Below, in pieces: positions 1-7,296 of a stretch of 9,897 bases of DNA. Location: contig JACCXV010000174.1 of NCBI GenBank assembly GCA_013696835.1, positions 1-9,897 on the forward strand, written 5' to 3'. The translations under genes and the position numbers were made by a program. The stretch's first letter is position 1. Every line of letters begins with the position of its first letter. The DNA is from Gemmatimonadota bacterium (lineage in GTDB: Bacteria; Gemmatimonadota; Gemmatimonadetes; JACCXV01). The notes beneath the pieces were generated by a model that saw nothing but the letters and a program-made list of their open reading frames with translations, did not search any database and was not told the origin of the DNA.

Positions 1-1934
1 CCGACGCACCCTCGGCGGGGCGGGAGCCGTCTCATGGCCCCGCGCCCGCACACCATCCTCCGGCCGAAGCAAGGGGGCGCGCCCTCGCGACGCTCGCCTT
101 CACGGCCCTGGGGGTCGTCTACGGCGACATCGGCACCAGTCCGCTGTACGCGCTGCGCGCGTGCTTCAACGCCGCGGGCGCCGTGGAGGTCACGCCCGCG
201 AACGTCTTCGGGCTCATCTCGCTGATCTTCTGGTCTCTCGTCCTCGTCGTCTCGGTCAAGTACCTGAGCTTCATCATGCGTGCCGACAACCGGGGCGAAG
301 GCGGGATCCTGGCCCTGATGGCGCTGGCGACCACGCGCCGCTCCACGCAGGCGCGCTTCACGCCCGTGCTCGTGGCACTCGGGCTGCTCGGCGCGGCACT
401 GCTCTCCGGCGAGGGCATGATCACCCCGGCGATCTCCGTCCTGGGAGCGGTGGAGGGTCTGGAGGTCGCGGCCCCCGCGCTGCACGCCCTCATCGTGCCG
501 ATCTCCATCGGGATCCTGCTCGGGCTCTTCATGATCCAGCGCCGCGGAACGGCCGGCGTCGGCAAGCTGTTCGGGCCCGTGACGCTGCTCTGGTTCCTGA
601 GCATCGCTGCCCTCGGCGTCCGCGGCCTGCTGCACCATCCGGCCATCCTCGAGGCCGTGAACCCGGTCCACGGGCTCTCCTTCTTCGCGCGCAACGGCCT
701 GCGGGGGTTCCTGACGCTCGGTTCGGTGTTCCTCGTGGTCACGGGCGCCGAAGCGCTGTACGCGGACATGGGCCACTTCGGCAGGCGCCCCATCCGGATC
801 GCCTGGTTCGCCCTCGTCCTGCCCGCGCTCGTGCTGAACTACTTCGGGCAAGGGGCGCTCGTGCTCTCCGATCCCCGGACCGCGGAGAACCCCTTCTTCG
901 AGCTCGTCCCCGACCCGCTCCTGTACCCGATGGTGGGGCTCGCCGCCGGCGCGGCCGTGGTCGCCTCCCAGGCGCTGATCTCGGGCGCCTTCTCGCTCAC
1001 GCAGCAGGCGATCCAGCTGGGCTACATCCCGCGCATGAAGGTCATCCACACGTCCGGCGAGCGCGCCGGCCAGATCTACGTCCCGGCGGTGAACTGGACG
1101 TTCATGGTCGCGTGCATCGGGCTCGTGGTGATGTTCCGATCCTCGGACAACCTGGCGGCGGCGTACGGGATCGCGGCCAGCACGACGATGGCGATCACGT
1201 CGGTCCTCTTCTACGTCGTGGCGCACGAGCGGCTCGGATGGAGCCGCGCGCGCGCGGCGCTGCCCGTCGCACTCTTCCTCGCCTTCGACCTTTCGTTCTT
1301 CTCCGCCAACATCGTGAAGGTGGCGGACGGCGGCTGGTTCCCGCTCGGCATGGCCGCGCTGACGTTCCTCCTGATGACCACGTGGCGCAGAGGCCGCGGC
1401 ATGCTGCACGCGATCCGACAGTCGTATGCGCTACCGCTGAACCTCGTGCTGGAGGACATCGCCAAGCGCGGGGTCCCGCGGGTGCCCGGCACCGGTGTCT
1501 TCATGAATGCGGACCCCGACAACGCGCCGCTCGTCCTGCTGCACCATCTGAAGCACAACAAGGCCTTGCACGAGCGCGTGGTCCTGCTCTCCATGCTCGT
1601 CGAGGAGGTCCCCTCCGTCGACCCCACGCAGCGGGTCGCGTCCCGCGAGCTGGGGCATGGCTTCCATCAGGTAAGTGCGAAGTACGGCTTCATGGAGATC
1701 CCGAACGCACCGGAGGCGCTGGGCCTCGTACGCACGTTCGAGAACGGCTTCAAACCGGAACAGACCACGTACTACCTGGGCCGGCAGACGCTCATCCCCA
1801 CCGCAAGGGCGGGCATGCCCATGTGGCGCAAGAAGATCTTCCGGATTATGCAGCGGAACGCCCGTCCAGCTACCGCCTTCTTCGGCGTCCCTCCCGGGAG
1901 GGTCGTTGAGCTGGGAGCCCAGGTGCAGTTCTAG
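1..1934 (+). CDS. kup: Kup-family K+ uptake transporter, copy 1 (5' end incomplete)
   Basis: Low-affinity potassium uptake permease of the KUP/HAK/KT family (proton-coupled K+ import across the inner membrane). The frame is open from base 3 to the TAG at 1932-1934. It holds the family signature GVVYGDIGTSPLY (Asp codon at 126), RADNRGEGGIL, a Glu in SGEGMITPA (codon 411, equivalent to E. coli Kup E116) and TGAEALYADMGHFG (Glu codon 750, equivalent to E229). About twelve hydrophobic segments are followed by a cytosolic C-terminal domain ending PPGRVVELGAQVQF, the normal Kup terminus. No ATG, GTG or TTG lies in frame before the signature. The GTG at 183 would delete the first membrane helix and is not credible. 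So the start is upstream of the window, or the 5' end carries a frameshift: an ATG at 34 with GGGAG 7 nt ahead lies one frame away. The stop is one base from the next kup start, so the two are probably co-transcribed. The family call is very secure; the 5' end is not. Confidence 0.95.
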   Translation, partial: DAPSAGREPSHGPAPAHHPPAEARGRALATLAFTALGVVYGDIGTSPLYALRACFNAAGAVEVTPANVFGLISLIFWSLVLVVSVKYLSFIMRADNRGEGGILALMALATTRRSTQARFTPVLVALGLLGAALLSGEGMITPAISVLGAVEGLEVAAPALHALIVPISIGILLGLFMIQRRGTAGVGKLFGPVTLLWFLSIAALGVRGLLHHPAILEAVNPVHGLSFFARNGLRGFLTLGSVFLVVTGAEALYADMGHFGRRPIRIAWFALVLPALVLNYFGQGALVLSDPRTAENPFFELVPDPLLYPMVGLAAGAAVVASQALISGAFSLTQQAIQLGYIPRMKVIHTSGERAGQIYVPAVNWTFMVACIGLVVMFRSSDNLAAAYGIAASTTMAITSVLFYVVAHERLGWSRARAALPVALFLAFDLSFFSANIVKVADGGWFPLGMAALTFLLMTTWRRGRGMLHAIRQSYALPLNLVLEDIAKRGVPRVPGTGVFMNADPDNAPLVLLHHLKHNKALHERVVLLSMLVEEVPSVDPTQRVASRELGHGFHQVSAKYGFMEIPNAPEALGLVRTFENGFKPEQTTYYLGRQTLIPTARAGMPMWRKKIFRIMQRNARPATAFFGVPPGRVVELGAQVQF

Positions 1935-1935
1935 C

Positions 1936-3861
1936 ATGCGCAACGGGGAACACTTGCCTGACGCGCCGGAGGGTGGTTCGTCTTCGGCAGCCGCCGCTTC
2001 GGACGCCCGCCTTACGCTCGCCTACGCGGCCCTGGGGGTCGTCTACGGGGACATCGGAACGAGCCCGCTCTATGCCCTGCGGGCCTGCTTCAACGTGGAC
2101 ATTGGCGGCGTGTCGCCCACACCGCCGAACGTCTACGGCGTGCTCTCACTGATTCTGTGGTCGCTGATCCTGGTCGTGACCGTCAAGTACCTGGTGTTCA
2201 TCCTGCGGGCCGACAACCGTGGGGAGGGTGGAATTCTGGCTCTCATGGCGCTCGCCAGCACCCGCCGGCCACGCCGGTCCGGGAGGCGTACCGTGCTGAT
2301 CACCCTCGGGCTCTTCGGCGCAGCCCTCCTCTACGGGGACGGCATGATCATGCCGGCGATCACGGTTCTCGGAGCGGTCGAGGGGCTGGGCCAGGCCGCT
2401 CCCGTCTTCGAACGGCTCGTCCTGCCGATCAGCATCGGCGTCCTGATAGGCATCTTCGCCCTTCAACGGCGGGGCACCGCCGCAGTGGCCGCTCTCTTCA
2501 GCCCGGTGACGCTGATCTGGTTCGCCAGCATCGCCGTGCTCGGAGCCGTGGAGCTCGTCCGAGCCCCGAACGTGCTCGGAGCGATCAACCCGCTGCATGC
2601 CGTACGGTTCTTCTCGACGAACGGCCTGCAGGCCTTCCTCGTGCTCGGCTCCGTCTTCCTCGTGGTGACGGGGGCCGAAGCCATGTACGCGGACATGGGT
2701 CACTTCGGAAGGGCACCCATCCAGCGCGCGTGGCTGGGGCTGGTGCTGCCGGCGCTGGTGCTCAACTACCTCGGTCAGGGGGCGCTGCTCCTCCGCGAGC
2801 CGGCGGCGGCGGCGAATCCGTTCTACAGTCTGGTGCCCTCGGCGCTCCTCCTCCCGATGGTGATCGTCGCTACGGCCGCGGCGATCGTCGCCTCGCAGGC
2901 GCTGATCTCGGGGGCGTTCTCCCTCACCCGGCAGGCGCTCCAGCTCGGATACGTGCCGCGCATGGAGATCGTACACACCTCCGGCGAGCGGGAGGGGCAG
3001 ATCTACGTCCCGTCGGTGAACCGCGCGCTCGCGCTGGGGTGCATCGCGCTGGTGCTCGGCTTCGGGTCCTCCGACAGCCTCGCGGGGGCGTACGGGATAG
3101 CCGTGGCGGCGACGATGACGATCACCACGCTGCTGTTCTACGTGGTGGCGCGCCATCGCTTCGGCTGGGGCCGCGCAGGAGCCGCGGCGCTCGCCTGCGT
3201 GTTCCTGGTGGCCGATCTCGCCTTCCTGGGCGCGAACCTCACCAAGATCGCCGACGGCGGCTGGTTCCCGCTGGCGGTCGCCGCGCTGGTCTACCTGCTG
3301 ATGGCCACCTGGTGGCACGGCCGCACGGCGCTGGCTGACATCGGCGGCGGGATGCTGCTGCCGCTGCAAAAGGTCGTCGAGGAAGCGCAGAGTGGGAGGA
3401 TCCCGCGCGTCGCCGGCGCGGGCGTCTTCATGAACCCCGCAGCGGGCGGCGCTCCCCTCGTCCTCCTGCACCACCTCAAGCACAATCAGGTGCTGCACGA
3501 GACCGTGGTGGTGCTCTCCATGATCACGGAAGAGGTCCCCACGGTCGACGAAGCCGATCGCGTGACCACTGTCGCGCTCGGGGAAGGCTTCTACGAGGTG
3601 AGGGCGCGGAACGGGTTCATGGAGACGCCGAACGCACCCGACGCCCTCGAGCTGAGCGAGGAGTTGAAGGGGAAGCTGCCGCCGCAGGAGACGACCTACT
3701 ACCTGGGACGCCAGACGCTGGTGCCAACCGGACCTTCCAGGCTCCCGGGGTGGCGCAAGCGGCTCTTCCGGGTCCTGTACCGCAACGCGCGTCCGGCGAC
3801 CGTCTACTTCGGACTGCCGCCGGGTCGCGTCGTGGAGCTCGGCGCGCAGGTCCCGCTGTAG
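1936..3861 (+). CDS. kup: Kup-family K+ uptake transporter, copy 2
   Basis: Second potassium uptake permease of the KUP family, 641 residues (E. coli Kup has 622). The ATG at 1936 is one base after the TAG of copy 1, so translation is probably coupled; only a weak GGGAG/AGG lies upstream, inside copy 1. A hydrophilic N-terminus (1-25) precedes TM1. Key residues: Asp39 in GVVYGDIGTSP, Asp135 in LLYGDGMIMPA, Glu248 in TGAEAMYADMGHFG. About twelve membrane segments span roughly residues 26-460; a soluble C-terminal domain follows, with LLHHLKHNQVLHE, TYYLGRQTLVP and the terminal RVVELGAQVPL. It aligns with copy 1 almost without gaps from TM1 to the end, so the pair arose by tandem duplication. 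The position of E. coli E116 is Asp here and Glu in copy 1, and the neighbouring residues also differ (YGDGMIMP versus SGEGMITP), which may mean different affinity or coupling. The upstream open frame back to 1675 lies inside copy 1 and is not part of this gene. Confidence 0.96.
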   Translation: MRNGEHLPDAPEGGSSSAAAASDARLTLAYAALGVVYGDIGTSPLYALRACFNVDIGGVSPTPPNVYGVLSLILWSLILVVTVKYLVFILRADNRGEGGILALMALASTRRPRRSGRRTVLITLGLFGAALLYGDGMIMPAITVLGAVEGLGQAAPVFERLVLPISIGVLIGIFALQRRGTAAVAALFSPVTLIWFASIAVLGAVELVRAPNVLGAINPLHAVRFFSTNGLQAFLVLGSVFLVVTGAEAMYADMGHFGRAPIQRAWLGLVLPALVLNYLGQGALLLREPAAAANPFYSLVPSALLLPMVIVATAAAIVASQALISGAFSLTRQALQLGYVPRMEIVHTSGEREGQIYVPSVNRALALGCIALVLGFGSSDSLAGAYGIAVAATMTITTLLFYVVARHRFGWGRAGAAALACVFLVADLAFLGANLTKIADGGWFPLAVAALVYLLMATWWHGRTALADIGGGMLLPLQKVVEEAQSGRIPRVAGAGVFMNPAAGGAPLVLLHHLKHNQVLHETVVVLSMITEEVPTVDEADRVTTVALGEGFYEVRARNGFMETPNAPDALELSEELKGKLPPQETTYYLGRQTLVPTGPSRLPGWRKRLFRVLYRNARPATVYFGLPPGRVVELGAQVPL

Positions 3862-3885
3862 GGACGCGAGAATGCCTAGCAGACC

Positions 3886-3906
3886 GGCCCGGCGACCACC
3901 CGGGCC
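3886..3906. terminator. GC stem-loop between converging kup and lipoprotein genes
   Basis: A perfect 7-bp stem, GGCCCGG (3886-3892) with CCGGGCC (3900-3906), around a 7-nt loop. It sits in the 56-bp gap between the kup stop at 3861 and the stop of the opposing lipoprotein gene at 3918. Its position suits a two-way terminator, but neither strand has a clear T-run after the stem, so it may only pause polymerase or stabilise mRNA ends. GC-rich chance pairing is possible. Confidence 0.35.
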
Positions 3907-3917
3907 CCCGAGGCGGG

Positions 3918-4298
3918 CTACCGCAACATGGCCGTGTCGCTCGTGACCGTGTCGGGCAGCGTGGTGGCGCCGCGGTCGCGCGTCTCTTCCTGCAGCTCTT
4001 CGCCTCCGCGCTGGATCGCCTCGCCTGCGGCCTCGACCCCTTTCCCAACGACCTTCCCCACGTCGCGCGCGCCCTCGCGGATCCTGGGCTTCGCCTTGTC
4101 GATGGCCTCCTCCGCGTCGCGCACGCCCTCTTCGATCCTGGGGCGGGCCTCCTCGAGCGCGCGGTCGACGTCCTCGCCGAGCTCCTCAAGGGCCCCCTCG
4201 GCGCTTTCCTCCTGCCGATCGCATGCTGCGAAGGCGAGCAACGCGGGAACCACGAACACGAGGGCGCGGCGGCGCACAGATGAATTTCGAGCGCTCAC
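3918..4298 (-). CDS. small lipoprotein with 18-residue helical repeat, function unknown
   Basis: A 126-residue protein starting with GTG at 4298, chosen because a perfect AGGAGG (4306-4311) lies 7 nt ahead. The N-terminus is a lipoprotein signal: basic residues, hydrophobic VFVVPALLAFAA, then Cys26 (FAAC, a slightly atypical lipobox with Phe at -3). The mature part is highly charged and predicted helical. It has an internal repeat, ARPRIEEGVRDA (51-62) and AKPRIREGARDV (69-80), spaced exactly 18 residues, i.e. five helical turns; weaker copies seem to continue to about residue 105. A polar threonine-rich tail ends the protein. The pattern resembles small envelope proteins with amphipathic or coiled-coil helices, but I recognise no named family. 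It lies downstream of the VTT-domain gene on the same strand with a 101-bp gap, so it may have its own promoter. It is probably membrane-anchored; whether it acts in structure or stress is unknown. Confidence 0.8.
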   Translation of the reverse strand: MSARNSSVRRRALVFVVPALLAFAACDRQEESAEGALEELGEDVDRALEEARPRIEEGVRDAEEAIDKAKPRIREGARDVGKVVGKGVEAAGEAIQRGGEELQEETRDRGATTLPDTVTSDTAMLR

Positions 4299-4305
4299 GC
4301 TGAAA

Positions 4306-4311
4306 CCTCCT
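4306..4311 (-). promoter_or_regulatory. strong ribosome binding site of the small lipoprotein
   Basis: AGGAGG on the - strand, 7 nt before GTG 4298. This is the only perfect anti-Shine-Dalgarno match I noticed ahead of a gene here, and it fixes the GTG as the start instead of any longer upstream extension of the frame. Confidence 0.85.
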
Positions 4312-4399
4312 GGGAAGCTGACGGGATCGATGGCACGGCTGGCAAGGCAGGAAAAACCTAATCGATCGAGGAACGGCCGCGACAGTCCAAGCCGGTGGT

Positions 4400-5191
4400 C
4401 TAGCGCGGCACTCCGCGCGCGGAGGGAGCCACTCCCCCTACCGAGTCTCGGACCTCGTCCGTCGCGCCGACCAGCTCCCTCGCGGCGTCCAGGGCCACAT
4501 CGCTGCCAGCGTCGTCCTCCCCGCCTCCCGGCCGCCGCAGCCTGCGGCCCGCGGCGAGCGAGACGAGCGAAAGGAGACCGAGGGCGCCGAACGCCGCGAA
4601 GAACTGCGGGCTGCCCGGCGCCATCAGCACCGAGCCGGCGTACGTGTAGAGCACCACCCCCGGCAGCGTGCCGAGGGAGCTGCCGACGAGGAACCGCCAG
4701 TACGGAATCTGGGAGCAGCCGGCCGCGACGTTGAGCAGGTCGTGGTGCATGAACGGAAAGAGCTGCAGCGAGAGGATGAGCCGGATGCCCCACGATCCCG
4801 GCAGCCGCCCCGATCCGCGCGCGCGACGGCCGAGGATCCTCACCACGTAGTCCCTGCCCAGGGCCCGCGACCCGAAGAAGACGGCCGCCGCGCCGAGCGC
4901 CACGCCCGCGACGGCGTAGAGGACGGCGTGCATCCAGCCGAACGCGATCCCACCGGTCACCAGCCACAGCGTGAGCGGCACCAGCGTGAGGGGCCGCACC
5001 AGGAACCCGGCGAGATAGAACGCGGGAGCCCAGACGCCGGCCTCGCGCACCCAGGACCGCACGAGGGGGGGGGTCACGTCCTCGAAGACGTCCGTGGCCA
5101 GCGCCAGGATCAGGATGCCGGAGAGAACGGCGAGAAGGGCCAGCCGCACGACGTCGTCCGGCCCGGGACGCAGGCGGCGGGTAAGGCGCAT
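4400..5191 (-). CDS. TVP38/TMEM64 family membrane protein (VTT domain)
   Basis: A 263-residue integral membrane protein of the TVP38/TMEM64 branch of the DedA/VTT (SNARE-associated) superfamily. VTT proteins are linked to lipid scrambling or transport and envelope homeostasis; the bacterial TVP38 branch is poorly defined. Hydrophobic segments lie near residues 16-33, 54-80, 85-108, 135-160, 168-190 and 197-214. The VTT core is visible as VTGGIAFGW, ALGAAAVFFGSRALGRD, FPFMHHDLLNVAAG and VGSSLGTLPGVVLYTYAGS. The C-terminal tail (about 216-263) is polar and probably cytosolic. The start is ATG 5191; a TTG directly before it is an alternative, and an in-frame TAG three codons before that TTG limits any extension. 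There is no Shine-Dalgarno site; promoter-like boxes end 6 nt before the ATG, so the mRNA may be leaderless. It is divergent from the acetyl-CoA synthetase gene, and the small lipoprotein follows downstream. No link to acetate metabolism is implied. Confidence 0.9.
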   Translation of the reverse strand: MRLTRRLRPGPDDVVRLALLAVLSGILILALATDVFEDVTPPLVRSWVREAGVWAPAFYLAGFLVRPLTLVPLTLWLVTGGIAFGWMHAVLYAVAGVALGAAAVFFGSRALGRDYVVRILGRRARGSGRLPGSWGIRLILSLQLFPFMHHDLLNVAAGCSQIPYWRFLVGSSLGTLPGVVLYTYAGSVLMAPGSPQFFAAFGALGLLSLVSLAAGRRLRRPGGGEDDAGSDVALDAARELVGATDEVRDSVGGVAPSARGVPR

Positions 5192-5197
5192 CAATCG

Positions 5198-5225
5198 AGT
5201 CTAACCCACTGGCGCCAAATGACAA
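5198..5225 (-). promoter_or_regulatory. putative promoter of the VTT-domain gene
   Basis: On the - strand, TTGTCA (5220-5225, 5/6 to the sigma70 -35) is followed after 16 bp by TAGACT (5198-5203, 4/6 to -10). Six bases then separate the -10 from ATG 5191, which would put the transcription start at or next to the ATG. The -35 box overlaps the alternative upstream ATG (5219) of the divergent acs gene. Only visual matching supports it. Confidence 0.45.
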
Positions 5226-5272
5226 GCGACCTCTTCCGGGATGCCCCGTCCCACCTCATCTTGCCCTCCCCC

Positions 5273-7225
5273 ATGACGAACTCGCCGGATCTCGACTCCA
5301 TCCTGCTCGAATCGCGCGTCTTCCCTCCCCCGGCGGGGTTCTCGGCGCGCGCCAGGGTGCGCGACCTCGAGACGTACCGCCGTGAGCATCGCCGGTCGCT
5401 GGAGGACCCCGCCGGCTTCTGGGGCGAGGTCGCATCCGACCTTCACTGGGACGAGCGCTGGACGCAGGTGCTCGATTGGCAGCCTCCTCACGCGCGGTGG
5501 TTCGTCGGCGGGAGGCTGAACCTCTCGGCCAACTGCCTCGACCGCCACATCGGCAGCGGCGGCGGGCAGAGGAGGGCGCTCCTGTGGGAGGGGGAGCGCG
5601 GGGAGACGCGCTCCTTCACGTACCGCGAGCTCCACGGGGAGGTGTGCCGTTTCGCCAACGTGCTGCATGGCGAGGGCGTGCGCCCCGGCGACCGGGTCGC
5701 GATCTACATGCCGATGGTGCCCGAGATCGCGGTGGCCATGCTGGCCTGTGCGCGCATCGGCGCCGTGCACTCCGTCGTCTTCGGCGGCTTCAGCGCGGAG
5801 GCGTTGCGCGACCGGATCTGGGATGCCGACGCGAGGCTGGTCGTCACGGCCGACGGCGGCTTTCGGCGCGGCGGCGTGGTCCCCTTGAAGGCGGCGACCG
5901 ACGAGGCGGTTCGAGGCCTGGACTGCGTGCGGCGGGTGATCGTGCTGCGCCACACCGGCACCGACGTCGCGATGGAGACGCCGCGCGATGCGTGGTGGCA
6001 CGACCTGATGGCGAACGCGGCACCCGACTGCGCGCCCGCGCCGCTGGACTCGGAGCACCCACTCTTCATCCTGTACACGAGCGGGACGACCGGAAAGCCC
6101 AAGGGCATCGTGCACACGACGGCGGGATACGCGGTCGGGGCCTATCTCACGACACGCCTCGTGTTCGACCTGCGCGACGAGGACGTCTACTGGTGCACCG
6201 CCGACTGCGGCTGGGTGACGGGCCACTCCTATGTCGTCTACGGCCCGCTCCTGAATGGCGCAACGACGCTGATCTACGAGGGCGCTCCGAACCACCCGGC
6301 ACCCGACCGCTTCTGGAGCATCGTCGCGCGCCACCGCGTGAGCGTGCTGTACACCGCACCGACGGCCATCCGCGCCTTCGTCAAGTGGGGGGAGACGTGG
6401 CCGGCCCGGCACGATCTCTCCTCCCTGCGGCTGCTGGGCACGGTGGGCGAGCCGATCAACCCGGCAGCCTGGATGTGGTACCACCGCGTGATCGGCGGCG
6501 GCCGCTGTCCGATCGTGGACACGTGGTGGCAGACGGAGACCGGCTCGATCATGATCACGCCGCTGCCCGGCGCCACGCCGACCAAGCCCGGGTCGGCGAC
6601 GCTCCCCTTCTACGGCGTGGACGCGGAGGTCGTTGACGAACGTGGCGAGCCCCTGAACGACCCGGCACGCGGAGGCTACCTCGTGATTCGCAGGCCGTGG
6701 CCCTCGATGCTGCGCACGATCCACGGGGACGACCAGCGGTATGTCGAACAGTACTGGTCGCGTTTCAGCGAGCGGGGCTATTACCTCTCCGGCGACGGCG
6801 CCCACAAGGACCAGGAAGGCTATTTCTGGATCATGGGACGCATCGACGACGTGCTCAACGTGGCCGGCCACCGCCTCGGCACGGCGGAGGTGGAGAGCGC
6901 GCTCGTCGCGCACGCCGGCGTGGCCGAGGCCGCCGTGGTGGGACGGTCGGACGAGCTGAAGGGACAGGCGATCGTGGCCTTCGTGACGCTGGAGGGCTCG
7001 GTCGAGGGAAGCGACGAGCTTGCCGCGGAGCTCAAGGAGCACGTCAAGCGCCAGATCGGCGCCATCGCCCGCCCCGAGGAGATCCGCTTCACCCCCGCCC
7101 TCCCCAAGACCCGCAGCGGCAAGATCATGCGCCGGCTGCTGAAGGACATCGCGGAAGGGCGCGCGCTCGGCGACACGACCACGCTCGAGGACCGGACCGT
7201 GGTGGAGGATCTGCGCGAGGGGTAG
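5273..7225 (+). CDS. acs: acetyl-CoA synthetase (AMP-forming)
   Basis: Converts acetate, ATP and CoA to acetyl-CoA, AMP and PPi via acetyl-adenylate; cytosolic acetate assimilation. From ATG 5273 it is 650 residues (E. coli Acs 652). Visible features: an ACS N-terminal region with FWGEVASDLHWDERW; the adenylate-forming P-loop YTSGTTGKPKG (268-278); DTWWQTETG (416-424), with the Trp that shapes the acetate pocket; SGDGAHKDQEGYFWIMGRIDDVLNVAGHR, split here by the hinge Asp of the C-terminal lid; and PKTRSGKIMRR with Lys617, equivalent to the catalytic Lys609 of Salmonella Acs that Pat acetylates and CobB or SrtN deacetylate. The acetylation-control residue is thus present. An in-frame ATG at 5219 would add 18 residues, but it leaves almost no room for a promoter and overlaps the -35 of the divergent gene. 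Neither start has a Shine-Dalgarno site. The open frame back to 4742 is non-coding shadow across the opposing gene. Confidence 0.96.
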   Translation: MTNSPDLDSILLESRVFPPPAGFSARARVRDLETYRREHRRSLEDPAGFWGEVASDLHWDERWTQVLDWQPPHARWFVGGRLNLSANCLDRHIGSGGGQRRALLWEGERGETRSFTYRELHGEVCRFANVLHGEGVRPGDRVAIYMPMVPEIAVAMLACARIGAVHSVVFGGFSAEALRDRIWDADARLVVTADGGFRRGGVVPLKAATDEAVRGLDCVRRVIVLRHTGTDVAMETPRDAWWHDLMANAAPDCAPAPLDSEHPLFILYTSGTTGKPKGIVHTTAGYAVGAYLTTRLVFDLRDEDVYWCTADCGWVTGHSYVVYGPLLNGATTLIYEGAPNHPAPDRFWSIVARHRVSVLYTAPTAIRAFVKWGETWPARHDLSSLRLLGTVGEPINPAAWMWYHRVIGGGRCPIVDTWWQTETGSIMITPLPGATPTKPGSATLPFYGVDAEVVDERGEPLNDPARGGYLVIRRPWPSMLRTIHGDDQRYVEQYWSRFSERGYYLSGDGAHKDQEGYFWIMGRIDDVLNVAGHRLGTAEVESALVAHAGVAEAAVVGRSDELKGQAIVAFVTLEGSVEGSDELAAELKEHVKRQIGAIARPEEIRFTPALPKTRSGKIMRRLLKDIAEGRALGDTTTLEDRTVVEDLREG

Positions 7226-7261
7226 GGCATGCAGGTGCGAAGTCGCCCTCCCGCTAATTTC
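7226..7261 (+). other. short gap after acs with a weak hairpin
   Basis: The gap begins just after the acs stop and holds GGTGCGAAGTCGCCC, which can fold as a short GC hairpin with a bulge, followed by a modestly T-rich stretch (TAATTTCTT). It could weakly terminate acs transcripts before vapB. The stem is too short and irregular for a firm terminator call. Confidence 0.2.
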
Positions 7262-7296
7262 TTGACGTGTTCGGTAAAGCTATTGATTCTTTACCC
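7262..7296 (+). promoter_or_regulatory. putative vapBC promoter with overlapping palindromic operator
   Basis: TTGACG (7262-7267, 5/6 to -35) and GATTCT (7285-7290, 3/6 to -10) are 17 bp apart; 6 bases later comes GTG 7297, so the transcript is probably leaderless. A perfect inverted repeat, GGTAAAG (7273-7279) and CTTTACC (7289-7295) with 9 bp between, covers the spacer and -10. VapB and AbrB-type antitoxins normally repress their own promoter by binding such palindromes, so this is the likely operator. The stretch is AT-richer than its surroundings. The palindrome is seen directly; binding by VapB is inferred. Confidence 0.6.

Noticed and set aside
161..1909. 582-residue open frame overlapping kup copy 1 in another + frame
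   Set aside because: Arg/Ala/Pro/Gly-rich translation with no domain; a GC-rich shadow of the clear Kup frame.
2146..3498. 450-residue open frame on the - strand within kup copy 2
   Set aside because: Low-complexity charged translation antisense to a full Kup; no motif or ribosome site.
3918..5225. 435-residue - strand frame that includes the lipoprotein
   Set aside because: Only the last 126 residues are credible (AGGAGG plus lipoprotein signal); the rest is a shadow of the VTT gene.
4742..5272. Upstream extension of the acs frame
   Set aside because: It crosses the opposing VTT gene and its promoter, and would exceed the normal Acs length by about 177 residues.
5201..7042. 613-residue open frame on the - strand across acs
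   Set aside because: Antisense shadow of a complete acetyl-CoA synthetase; composition is His/Arg/Val-rich without domains.
7226..7261. Strong intrinsic terminator after acs
   Set aside because: Only a short bulged hairpin and a few T residues; listed at low confidence as a gap, not as a terminator.
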